DNA from: Cristatella mucedo
Lineage: Eukaryota > Bryozoa > Phylactolaemata > Cristatellidae
Reading direction: 5' to 3'
NCBI GenBank assembly: GCA_009760855.2
Contig: WPIO01000089.1
Span: forward strand, 1,156,001 to 1,220,000
Length of the DNA stretch: 64,000 nt
The notes under the pieces were generated by a model. It saw only the letters and a list, made by a program, of their open reading frames with translations, was not told the origin of the DNA and did no database searches. The translations under genes were made by a program, and so were the position numbers. This document shows positions 22,366-34,300 of the stretch, piece by piece (the stretch's first letter is position 1; each line of letters starts with the position of its first letter).

Positions 22366-25300
22366 GCAAGTTATACCTACCTTCTGTGGCATCGCACTGG
22401 TTTTATTAAGTGAACCGTTGCATTAAATGTTGATTATCTTTAAGAGCGGCTGCGATTACACGGGTCCGACTGGCTGTACATCAGTTGAGCTTGCCATGCC
22501 CTAGGCGGGAGAGAGCTGTGCAGGTCTATTAAAGCTCGAACATTGCTGCCACGACACAGCATATTCGGGCTGATGCACTCCGCACGACGAACGGGTGTGA
22601 TCAAGAAATATGTCGCTTCTCTTCCTTGGCGTCTAGTGGCTATACCTAGCAACGCTTGGCCTTGGTTATATGGGGTTGGTATATTGGTATTTTGGTATTT
22701 ATTTATATTGGTGAGCCATGATGGCATACTAGGTAAACTAGGTAAGGCGGCTGTTTTTCAAGACCTCGGTCCCGAGGACCTGGCTTTGAATTCTTCCGGG
22801 GGGGACGATCCCTTATTGCCGCTAAAAGCGGTGGTGATAGCCGTAGAGGCTCTTATGCCAATAGACAAAAGAGGCTGTTGAATCAGCTAGTATGTGGGTG
22901 TTATACAGTCGACTTCCACGTTACTCCGTGATAATTTCTTATTCAATGCGTATTGAGAAATTAGTAAAAAGGAACAAATGAACCATAGTAAACTCAATTT
23001 ACTTTCTTTGGGACATTTTGGCTCATGTACCCAGACGCATTCATCGGCCCTTGGATGGCCAGTAAGTAGGACAGCTGTGGCCTTCAGCTAAGGCTCTACA
23101 GCTTCTTTATTTTCATGCTGGCTACGGGGAATAGGTTCGCTGAGTTGCATCTCACGATGATTGCCGCACTGATCAGACTCATCAGGTTTTTCTTGACTTT
23201 TTGCTTTTTTTATTTTGCCAGTAAAACTGAATGTGTCTATCAAATAAGCCCATGGCTAGGATTGACTGTAATACAGTTTAAAATTGACGTCGGAACATAG
23301 AAGTATGCATTAATTCAAGAATAGACAAAAACCGGCGTATCTCCTTCATATGATACATACAGCGCGTTCATATTAAAAACCTGATGCCCTGTTACCTGTT
23401 GTTGTTACCTGTGTTGTTTGAAAATCAAAAATATATCTCTAGATATTCTTGTACTGTTACATAATAGGGCACTGCATATTGCGCTCGTTCATGATTCGCC
23501 CCTGAATATACAGTAATCAGTCGCTAATTGCACCTTTTATAACCTGCTAGGCGCAGTATGTACACTTTTTTTTCTAGTATTTGCCCGACTGCAGTGGTCT
23601 CAATGCCCGGGTTTAAGTTTCAAAGGATTAACATGCGTCGTTTTCACTCAGCTGTAAGACCAAAGTAAGGATGAGCCGAGCTATCGCAACAACAATGTCT
23701 AATGGCAGTTGAATGCGTGACGCAGGCTAATATAAGAGAACTCAATGGCTTATAGTTTATAAGAAGAACTTATGCTCTGACGGTACTGCTTGCAGGGCCG
23801 TTATGCAAGTGAAAGTATTTGTGGAGATGAGTTATGCTTGCTAATGGAGAGTACCAAGGGTCAAGCAAGTGTACTTCATAGGATGAGTGAATTTGTTTGC
23901 TCTCGCGTATTTTTACTCGATCTGCGTACCAGGCTGAGTACTAGCTTTATCCTATTTGCCAGTATCCCATGCAGGGCTGCAGTCTCAGCAGCCTACGAGC
24001 ACATGTCTCTCGTCGACCTCGCCTGTGGTGGCCTGTCTGCCATGGCAAGCTCAGGCATGGACGCGTAACCCTGGCTACGTGTAACCTCGGCTGCTAAAGA
24101 ATGTCGCTGTCCACGAGGCCGATGCATGCACCGTGCAGAAGCCAGAATGGAGCGACAGTGGTTTCACGTGGTCTGTAGATGATAAAGTGTCAAACTTGTA
24201 GTCTAGCACAAATAAACGCACCGCCACCCATATGAAATTGCAATGAAAAGGTGACTTCGTTGAACTATTTAAGTGCAATTCAGGTTGCACGACCGGCCAA
24301 AAAAACATTCTGGTAGGTGAGCGATCCTTGCAGGCTTCGCTGCTGCTCGGACCGGGTTTGACTGAAAGTCTATACTACTTTTGTATTTCTCTCCCCCCAT
24401 CCGTGTTCTATCCATCGCAACTCGAGTTTTTCCGTCCAACATTCAGGCGTCGATCCTTCTATCGTGAACAAGCACGGCTGCAGCGTCGTGCACAACTACG
24501 AAGGACGTGCGTGCTACATCGTGAAAGGCCAGCCGCAGGCCAAGTCCGGCATATGGTGTGCAGGTTGGTATCTCGAGGTCAAGGGGAGCTCGCTCTCGCC
24601 GCTGCGGCGGCGGAGAGCTGTGCTCAGGACGGCTCTCTTACGTGCTGCTGGGCAAGCCGGATATTGCACGGGACTAAGATTGGAAAGGAATCGAAAGTAG
24701 TTGTTAACGAGCTACTCGTGACAGTGCATGGCTGTATGCTGAGTGGAGCTGCACATTGCATGCCCCAGCAGATGCAGCGTGCCTAGAAAGAGATTGAGTT
24801 CTCTGAGGGAATTATATCTAATGCATTATTATTATTAAGCGCGAACAGACTGTTCATAACTTATTTGTCCCAGCGTTTGTGCGAAATTACACTTGTAATA
24901 ATCAGCCATTACATTTTATCGCAAACAACAACACTCAGTTACCACTGCTTCGTCTACAGCCGATAGAGTATTGCGTATCCCTTTGACCTCTATTACGACA
25001 TCTTTGAACTCTATTATAGCACATTTGACCTCTATTATAGCCGTACGGTCCCCGTTCCTGAATCGGGAGGCGCGGGTAGCCTCCTAGGCCCCGGCAGGGC
25101 AGGATCCCTCCGGCTAAGGTACAATAATTTGTTAAAATATTTAAAATATAAGTGACATACGCTTATCCAGTCATTCCATTTCCAGTATCAAACCCAAAGC
25201 ATCCTCGCCCTTACCTGACGGCGGAGCTCGCCGGAAGGGCAAATCCTGAAAAACCCAGACGGCCGACTAACGGTCGTCCTCGTTCCTGTACTGCAAGCCT

Positions 25301-28300
25301 TCCCAACGATCCCTGCGTACTGGCTATGCTCTGATCCACCAAACTATGGCGTTAACTACATTCATTTTCTAAAAAAAATGTATGCAGCCAAAGTTTTTTG
25401 AGGTGTGATTTGAAAATTTAGCTTCGTAAACTCCCATATAAAAATCAAGATACAGGCAACTATAGCAATACAAGTTCATTCCTGCGTGCACCCTTTTAAG
25501 TGTGGTATTGTGGGATTCTGTCGGATTCAATTCGGGTTCTACGCAGCCACCGTGAAACGGCTCTCTTTCTCGGCCATTTTCTGGGTGTATTTGATTGCAA
25601 GACCAGCACTTCATTCATCGAAGTTTCCCCAGTCTCGTTAGAGAAAGTGTTCGGCTGAACTCATTTTAGTAATTTTCGCGTAGTTCGAAGCATCTAGGCT
25701 GGCGTCGGCCCTTTATATTGCGGCCTGACGCGCCTGGACCGTGACCCGAGGCAGACAGGAAGACAGCGCGTAGGTAGTGGCCATTTTGTTTTCCTCATTC
25801 CTCTTGCAGCGACCATCGTGCGTAAAGCAACGAGAGCGTAACCAGATTTCCTCGAGGGCAGCTCGCGTAAATTTGCTTGTGCTCCCTAACTCTGCGACCA
25901 ACAACGATGCTGATAGTCCAAATCAAGTTTTTTTCGGAAAATATAGACGTTAGGCGGTATATTCGTGCCACCACCCCGGAGACGTAGAAATCTTAAAACC
26001 GCTCATCAATTTAGTCGCAGCTTTTTTTACTCGTTCAACAGCCACATTGACCCAGTGCACTTAGGCTTTAGTCAGCAGTCACCTGCTCATTCAATCCCCT
26101 TCGATAGCTGGGCATTTTTTAATGTAATGTATATTCAAGAAAGACGTAAGCACCTGGGTAATAATTAGAGCGTGCGAAACTTAGGATTCGCCTGAATAGT
26201 TGACACTGGCCTTCTCGATAAAAGTACGCCAAGCTCACCTTCTTACAACGAGTTTTGTGTATTTAGCTGCAACGTTTCTAGTCGTAATTTTCGCGTAGCT
26301 GCCAAGGTTAGCTACAGCAGCAGCACATTGACTGCCTCCTGCAAGCCGCCCATTCCGCGACCCTGAGTCGTCGAGCCGCCCGCCGCCGCCCTTCGAGCGT
26401 TTGCTCCTCTTCCGCTGCCGTCGCCATTTTGCTGATTTTGCGCTCGCACACTGACCGTCGCAGTGGAGGCAGAGAACTATAAAGCGGTCGAGGAGTACCT
26501 CAATGCGTGGACGCGCGTGTCGTCGAGACGCCGAAATCGGTCCTTGAAGGAGACTTGCGAGGCGACCGGAAATACGCGAATCAAGTCGCTGCTGGCCAGC
26601 TTCGAAGCGAAGAACGAGCTGGCTTGCGCAGCCCTGGCACTCGAACCCGACAAAGTGCGACTGCTGGCGAAGGAAGGTGCGTTTTGAAGTGGCTCGCGGC
26701 GAAGGAGGCGTGGCGGAGGAAGGCGCCGGTCGCGTGCGCTCGCGTTCGCGAACACGTGACCGGCGCTCGAGCGCGGATCTGGGCGCTCGGCTTCTCGCGT
26801 TCGGTCGTCGTAAGGACGCACGCGTCGGCGGCGACGCTTTCGGGCGCGCAGGTGCGGTCGACGTCAATCTGGCCGACGCGTCCTTCGACGTTCCCAAACC
26901 GCTTGTCGTCGCCGTGTCCGAGCTGGCTGCGCTGGGCGAGGCGACAGAGCAGACGGTGGCCACCCTGAGGGAGCTCGGCGCCAGCAACGGCGACTCTTAC
27001 GCCGGTAAGCACCCACGCTTTCGCGCGCATGCGCGCGCTGACTGAGCCGCCGCCCGAACCGGGCTCGGAGGGGGGGGAACGGCGGCGGCTCTCTCTAGAG
27101 AACGTTTGGCTCTCGACGGCCATCTCGTAGCGCCACTCCGAGCGCTGGGGCGTGGCAACGCCAGCCCACAAGCCTCCCTCCTTGGCGAGCCCTGAGATGG
27201 CGCCCTAGTTAAGGTGGCTGGTCAGCACGACCTCGGTCCCGAGGTCGTAGGTTTGAATCCTCCGCTGGGCGACCCTATATTACCGCTGCAAGCCGTGATG
27301 ATAGTCTTTAAGGCTCTTCTGCCGCTATACAAAAGGAGGCTGTTAAATTAGCTAGTAAGTTTTTCGTCTCCTCCTTCTTCGCTCCATTTCCCTTCCCTTT
27401 CCTCTCTTCTGTCCCTTCTCTTTCGCCCTCTTGCCTTGCCACTCCCTTCTTCCCTCCCCCCCCCAACGCTCAAGCCCCAGGGTGCAGCAGTGGGCGCCGA
27501 GCTGAAACTGATGCGAGCCTCTGCTGCCCTCGCGTGTGTCCTCGAAAAGCGGCAGTCGAAATGCACCAAACGATCGGCTCCGCCGGCGTCAGCAGTTATT
27601 GGCTTGGCCGCAAGGCGTTATCTCGTCTTTCGCCACGTCAGCCCGCTGGGCAGCAACGTCGCCGGTGCGTACAAATTCGTCCGGTCGGTCCAGTTATGGC
27701 GACCCTCTGCACTGTCTTTGCACTTCGCTAGCTTCGGCTGTGGCAACAGCCAGAAGAAAGGTTTTCCGCGAAGGCTTCGCGAAACGAAGAGATGGCTGGG
27801 ATCCTCTGGGATCCCGGCGCTTGCCTCTGGGATCCCGGCGCTTGCCTCTGGGATCCCGGCGGCTCGGGCACCGTTCAGCGGGCCGTCAGACGCCGCAGCA
27901 GCTCTTTCCGCGTCGTCCTGGATCAAACCCTCACCAGTTCTCTGCCGGCCGCTGCGGTGCCACCAGGCTCGAATCGCTGATTTTCGGACCCTCGTGAAAT
28001 TCTTCGTAATATTGCCTCTGGGCTTGATTCCGCGGTTGCTCCAGTGACTTCACATTTTGCCAACGAATTGCAGTTCGCCTCAGAACGGAAGCTCTATACA
28101 ATGAGAAGCGCCAGCCACATTGCCTGCGAATTAATAGGCAATGGCAGATTCAAGCTCTGAGCCGGAGAGCATAGGGCATCCCGAGCGCCCTCCCCCGAGC
28201 AGTTAGTGTGGTTTCATTTAATTGATGACACTGCCCCTGATCGCTGTGCGAGTGGGCTGTGGCACTCGATGTGGTAGGCAGTCGGGACGCGCAATTGGTG

Positions 28301-31300
28301 ATTGTTAGGACAAGGCAGTCTGGAGACTTCGGTAGGCAAGAGGGGCGAGGAGAGTCGTGCTTTGCCCTGCTTCGTTTGAGTAGGTGAAATAAACCTGTGG
28401 TGTTGCTCGTCGGCTAGCGTTCTATGCAGTGCGCGATGATAACTCAAGCTACAAGCTACTTCGGCCGTAATGGATAACGTAAAGTTCGGCCACATCATCA
28501 CTCAATTCGATGGCAGCGGAGACTTGGCGGGCTGGGTTTGAAAAGTTTGATCTGGTGGCAGAGATTCAAGGTATCGCCGTTGCCAACCGCCACAGATTCA
28601 AAAGCAGACCATTAGCGCGTACCGCGCGTATTAGAGTACCGCAGCCGTGGCTTAAGCCAATCTCGATTCTCGCAGCTGATACTCAAGCACAAGAAGCAGA
28701 CCTGCGAGCGTTCCACGACTTGCATCAACTAGGGGTTGACCGTACGCTGTACCTAGCCAGGCTCTGCTTTCCCGGCATTTTCGTAACTCGGGAGATAGAG
28801 GAACGCATTGTTAAATCGTGCATGCGTTGCCGGTCTGCGGATCCAGCGCCAGTGTCTTGGAGCCATGGACATTTGGACGTAGATTCCAATTGGCGCCGTC
28901 TGGCTATTGATGTTACTTTCTTCAAAGCGGTAAAGTATCTTACGCTTGTCGAAAGCGGCCCCAGCAGGTTTGCCATCTGACTGAGTATCCCCGACGAGAG
29001 CGAGATCTCGGTGGTCCGACACTTGGACGAAATATTCAGAGAAAGGGTCCGCCGTGGCAGCTCTTAATGAACAATTCCGCCACTTTCCGATCGAACGCTG
29101 TTCGCCAGCTTCGTGATCGTTGGGGGATCCACGCAATGTATTGCTACGCCTACCGCTCCTCTGGAAACGGTATAGTAGAGCGAAACCACCGAACAATAAA
29201 AGGAATGGCAGCCCGGAGTGGGCGGGACATAATGATGATGGTGTACTGGTACAATCTTTCTGCCACCACTGGATTGGACGCCGGCTCATAGCCTTGCCGT
29301 CAGCTTTTCTCGTACGAATAGAAACCTCCGATGGCTCTCGAGCCTCGCACAGAGAGCTCTGACGGAAATGACTTGATTCAGGGTCAGCGGGTTTTTGTAA
29401 AAAAAAAACCTGTACCACTCAGTGGCCTCACGAGACAGTTACTGCCCCAGCGGAAGGAGTTGCAAAAGAAATTGATGGAATCCGCTGCCACCTAGCAGAC
29501 ATCAGACCAGTACCGTTCGCTAACGAACTCCTCGACGCACATTTTGATGCTGGCCCTGGTAGTACGGCCAGAGCCGACAAGCCGGGCAGACAGCTACGGC
29601 CAAGATGTGGCCTGTGACCACCGGCGTGCTATGAGGACTATGTGCTTAATGTTTAGCCTTCTCGTTGCCAAAGCAGTGGAGAAAAACAGCTGCTTGCTGC
29701 TCTGGCTACGTCATTAATTGATTTCCAGATCAGGGGGCATGTGGTTTCATTTAATTGATAACACTGCCCCTGATCGTTGTACGAGTGGGCTGTGGCACTT
29801 GATGTGGTAGGCAGCCGAGACTTGCTATTGGCGATTGTTATGACAAGGGAGCCGGGGGACTCTGGTGGGCGAGAGGGGCGAGGAGAGTCGTGCTTTGCCC
29901 GGCTCCGTGTGAGTAGGTGAAATAAACCTGCGGTGTTGCTCGTCGGTTAGCGTTCTGTGCAGTGCACGACAATAGCTTAAGCTACAGTTAGATTTCTTTG
30001 AGACCGCCCCCCAAGGACAGCTTTTCCGGCCTGAATTCTGGTTAGTGAATCTTAGCACGTAGATGCTCGGCTCACCGATCTCACAGCGGCGGCCGCCTCG
30101 GTAGAGTGCTGACCGGCTGGCTGGCGGTCTTGCTTCGAATACAATTTGCTCCTCGATGTACAATTCAGCTCTCACCGCTTGACTGCACCAACAAGACGGC
30201 CAATGCATGCAGCAGCCAAAAGCACTCACTTCGCTTCAGCCTCAACCTTTCCACGCGGGAATGCAGGCTAACCGCGGACATGGCACCGCAGCCAACCGTG
30301 TCTCTGGGCACCCACGAATGGTGCACATCTTTCGGATGGAGTACTTGGCCAAGGGGTAGGGTGCTTGCCTTTGATCGCTAAGGTCGCGTGCTCGAGCCAG
30401 CCCCGTGACATACGTAAGGCGCCCTGGATGGAGATTAAGTTCTCTCAGGGAGATATACGAATGAATCGGATTATACTATTGCTCGCTCGCTCTGTTTTTG
30501 CTTCCGACCTTTCTCGCGCGGCTACTACACTACCAGCTCTGCTGCTGACCTAGTGTCTACTCATAGTGCCAGCTCTTTCGATGATACCATTAACAAAGCA
30601 ACGCGTTGCCGTTGGGTCCACAGCGAGCTCTGCTGCTGCTGCAGCGTCGAGTCTTTAACTCTAATAATCAGATACGAGACGATATCAGTTTTGAGACGGA
30701 GGGTAGAGTTCAGTTTTGCTCTATTCTCGCGGTGTGCACATGTGGCCCTCCTCGTCTTGCCGCACGTCAAGAACATTGGCTAATTGTTACCAAGGTTACG
30801 AGCGTTCTCGATTTGTGCCATTCTCTGCAACCGTAGGCATACGGACGTGCATCGGCGCTCCGAGGCACTGGAGCCGCTAGTATTCGCTCAGCGTTTGCAA
30901 AGACTTGCTCCCGTTACGGGCGCTGTATTTTCGACTCAGATTTTTAGTTGAGGAGCCGCTGCATAAGCACGCTTTCGAAACCGTGCTTATGCAGCAGCAG
31001 CAGCGGCTGCACAGTCCACCGTGCCCATGCACATGCTCGCCTCGCCCCGCTGGCTAGACTCGGAGCGTCCACGGCGGCCCTGTTGCATGCAGATTCCTGC
31101 GAAGCCTACACCAAGGCGTTTGAATCATCGGAGCTGTACGTGAAGATGAAGGAGTGCACTAGGCAAAGCCTCAAGGCAGCTCTTGACCACTTGAGCTCGG
31201 GCAAGGTCAATGTAAAGCTAAGGAGCTTCCAACCCGAAACGGAAGGTGAGAGAGTCAGCCAGCCGGCCAGCTGGCCTGTCTATCAGGCTCCTTCGGTTCT

Positions 31301-34300
31301 TTGTTGGCTACCTTGCAGCTACCAGCTGCTGCCACTGCTACCCCACAGCAGCAGCAGCAGCAGCAGCAGCTGCTGCTGCTGCTGCGCTCGAGCCTCGTCC
31401 GGCTACCCAGCTCGTGCCTGATCGATAACTACGCATGCTGGAGCTGCGTGTTTTCGAGGCAGCCACCGCTTCGTGCTGTGGGCTCGCTCGATCGCCGGTC
31501 GCGTCTGAAGCCTGTACCTGAACCCTCGATCGCCCCCCCCGGTTTCTGAGACATGCGCATCCTGACCAGGATGGACGTACGTGCACCTTGTCGTTGAGCT
31601 GCACGTGAAATCGAAAGACTACGTAGTGCAGCGGCAGCTCGTGCGAATACTGTACCGCCTCGCTCTTCTCGACGCTCCCGTCAATGCCAAGGATGCCAAA
31701 GGGCAGTCAGCACTTGTCAAGAGCTTTAACTTGGAGGACCAGACCTTGGTACGACATCTCATCACTATAGGTAAGCAGACCGGCAGAACCGGCGGCGTTG
31801 GCAGCGAGCGAGGCATCTCGTGAATGGGATGCCCAAAGAGTATTTTTACTGGTTGCATTTCACACGGCCTCGGGTTGCGCTCCGTACTTTTGCTGCTTGC
31901 CTTGACTATTTAAAAAACCTCTTGCTGATAAGAGTTTGCAGGTATATTGCACTTGCGCCTGTTTCTAATACTCCAAACACAGATGCACTACTGTTGCAGC
32001 AGTTTGCAAAATGTGCTGCCGAAGCACCATGACTATCAGTCTCTTTCAGTTTCTTTTGCCCTCCGTCGCTCTGTTCTAGCCTTTGCCATTCTACCGGCAG
32101 TTTTTTCTCGCGGTTAATTAAGCCCATTGATTCTAATTGGAAACGTCTGCAGGAATCGATCCGTCACTATCCACTCCCGAGGGATCTTGCATTGGTGTTG
32201 AGAACTACCTATACAAAGGACGACTAATAATGGGATCGAGATTCAGGAGGCAAGATATCCCCGGTTTGTGGGTTGCGGGTAAGTGCAGCCTTCTCTAACA
32301 GCCTTCAGAATCACAAGCCTGGCGGGAATGATGGATGGCTGCTGATAAATTTAATGTTTCCACTTATTTTGCTTCTCATCGTGTTCTTGATGCTTTATGT
32401 TCACGTTAATCCGTATAGTCCACCCAATTTTATATTTTAGTGGAGGACAACGACTTAGCCAAAGCGAAAGAATGGCTGTGCTCGTGGGTCCGTGTCAGGT
32501 CTAGAAAGAATGGCCGTAGCCTCAAGGACCTGTCCCAGTCGCAAGGTCACACCGAGATGCTGCATCTGTTGGAATCTTACGAGCACACGAACGAGTTCGT
32601 GTGCGCCACTTTTGCCTGCGATCTACCTACGATGAAACTGTTGGTGTCACTGGGAAAACGTGAGTCGCCACGCTTGCCTCAACCTCAGTTCACTCAACGT
32701 GACGTCGTGGCCAGAGCCGACACGGCTGCAGCTGCCTGAAACATTGTCTCTCTACCACATTGCAACTAACATTGACAGGGCTCTGCGATGTCAACCCAGT
32801 TGACACCCACTACCTAGCCGGATTCAAGCCCGACCTGAGTGCAGAGTGCGTACCCCGACCACTCATTATACCTGCGATGCGGTACTGCACGGCCGAGGTC
32901 GTCGACTTTCTCATCAAGTTTGGCTCCAATCTAAGCAAGCATTACGAAGGTATGACAGTACGCTGTAAAGAGAGATGTCGCCACGGAACCGATATGACTA
33001 TGTCTGGATTTCGCTGGCTTTTGTCAGTTGCTTGTGCATATTGCACGCTCGTCGTTAATGTTATTCTGCCTTTTTCTACCAGAATCCTTCTGCGCTAGTG
33101 GTTTGCCTTACGCTCTTCTTGTGAACAATCGCAGTGAAATTAGTTGATCTGTCAATACCCAGCACAGTGGGCTGGTCGAGACAGGTTTGGCTTTGAAAAT
33201 TTTTTGAAAGCTCAGTCTGACTGGCTGAGCCAATCAATTAGCACGAGCACCGAAGCCGAGCTTTTCTTTTTAATTGCGATGAAAGACTTTCACGTACAGA
33301 CGTCTGAGGCTCTACGTACACTTTCTGACTAGGCACTGTAGGAGCCACCTTTATGAGGAAATTCAATACAGACTGCAAAAACGCGATTATTTTCCAGTCG
33401 AATCGAAGAGTTGACTTGCTGTTGCGGGTGACAGCGATTCAAATACCGAAGGAGTGCAGTGAAGTTGCAGCTCGACCGACGGCTCAGCTATTTAGGATTT
33501 TTACGGACGGCTTTTGCACACCAAAGTGACTAGTTTTGGAGCAGCCTCGGGGAGCTTTTCAGCGAGAGCAAGCCGAGCGCGAATGCACTCGGGAGCTCGG
33601 TGGATTGTTCATTTGAAATATGGCCGTCGCCACGGAATCAGCAGGCTGCACTCGACGCTTTGTGTTTCTCCTCAAGCTTAGCAGCCTTTCGTCGCATTAG
33701 CCGTGCCCAGTGAGAGAATTTGATCTGGCTTCTATATTGGGCTGGGGATAGAAACTCCCGCCGTGTCACTGCACGGCAGCAGCAGAATCGAATATCGCCG
33801 AGTTTCCCACGACTGAGCCGTCTAGGCCCCAAGTTGTCAGCGTTTCGGATTAAGAGCTTCGCAGATCCGCTTGTCTTCTCTCTTTTTTGGCAAGACGGCT
33901 CTCCAATAAAAAAGGAATAACTGCATTGCCTTATTCGCAAGCGATGGCGTATTGTGTCTGACCGTACCTTTTGAAGGCGCTATCTTTTGAGCCCATTCTT
34001 CGAGTTGCCTTCTCTCCCCGAGTGCCAACTGGACTCAATGGACCACGCCATCGTGGCCAGCTCGAGTGACCCGTGAAATGCCTAGGGCTGGCAATCGAGG
34101 AGATGAGTGGAGGTGGGCTAGACGTCTGCCAATAGGACATTACATTGGTCCATGCGTTGCTGTAGCGCTGTATCATATCTTCGAAGAAGTACCCTAGAAC
34201 AATTATCAAAATGACGATCCAATGAGGAGGTTCGACCGCTCTATCTACGTCGAATAGAAGATCTTGGCCTTTATGACAAATTTGATTATTTTATTCTTAA

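Larger units (their letters stand above)
28202..29991 (+). mobile_element. Ty3/gypsy-like LTR retrotransposon, internally deleted, with target duplication
   Basis: Two 247-bp LTRs (28207-28453 and 29740-29986) begin TGTGG and end ACA and are flanked by the 5-bp duplication GTTAG (28202-28206 and 29987-29991). A purine tract (cagggggca) abuts the 3' LTR. The internal part is only about 1.29 kb: a short Gag N-terminus fused to the integrase region. Protease, reverse transcriptase and RNase H are missing. The LTRs differ at roughly 30 sites by eye, so the insertion is old. No canonical TGG primer-binding site directly follows the 5' LTR. It lies in sense orientation in intron 4 of the ankyrin gene. 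Confidence 0.93.

Noticed and set aside
25369-25614. PELNPTE motif on the minus strand resembling the Tc1 SPDLNPIE block
   Set aside because: Neighbouring residues do not match a transposase and the other catalytic blocks are absent; probably chance.
26235-26987. 250-codon minus frame rich in Arg/Ser/Ala
   Set aside because: A shadow of ankyrin exons 3 and 4 on the other strand; no domain.
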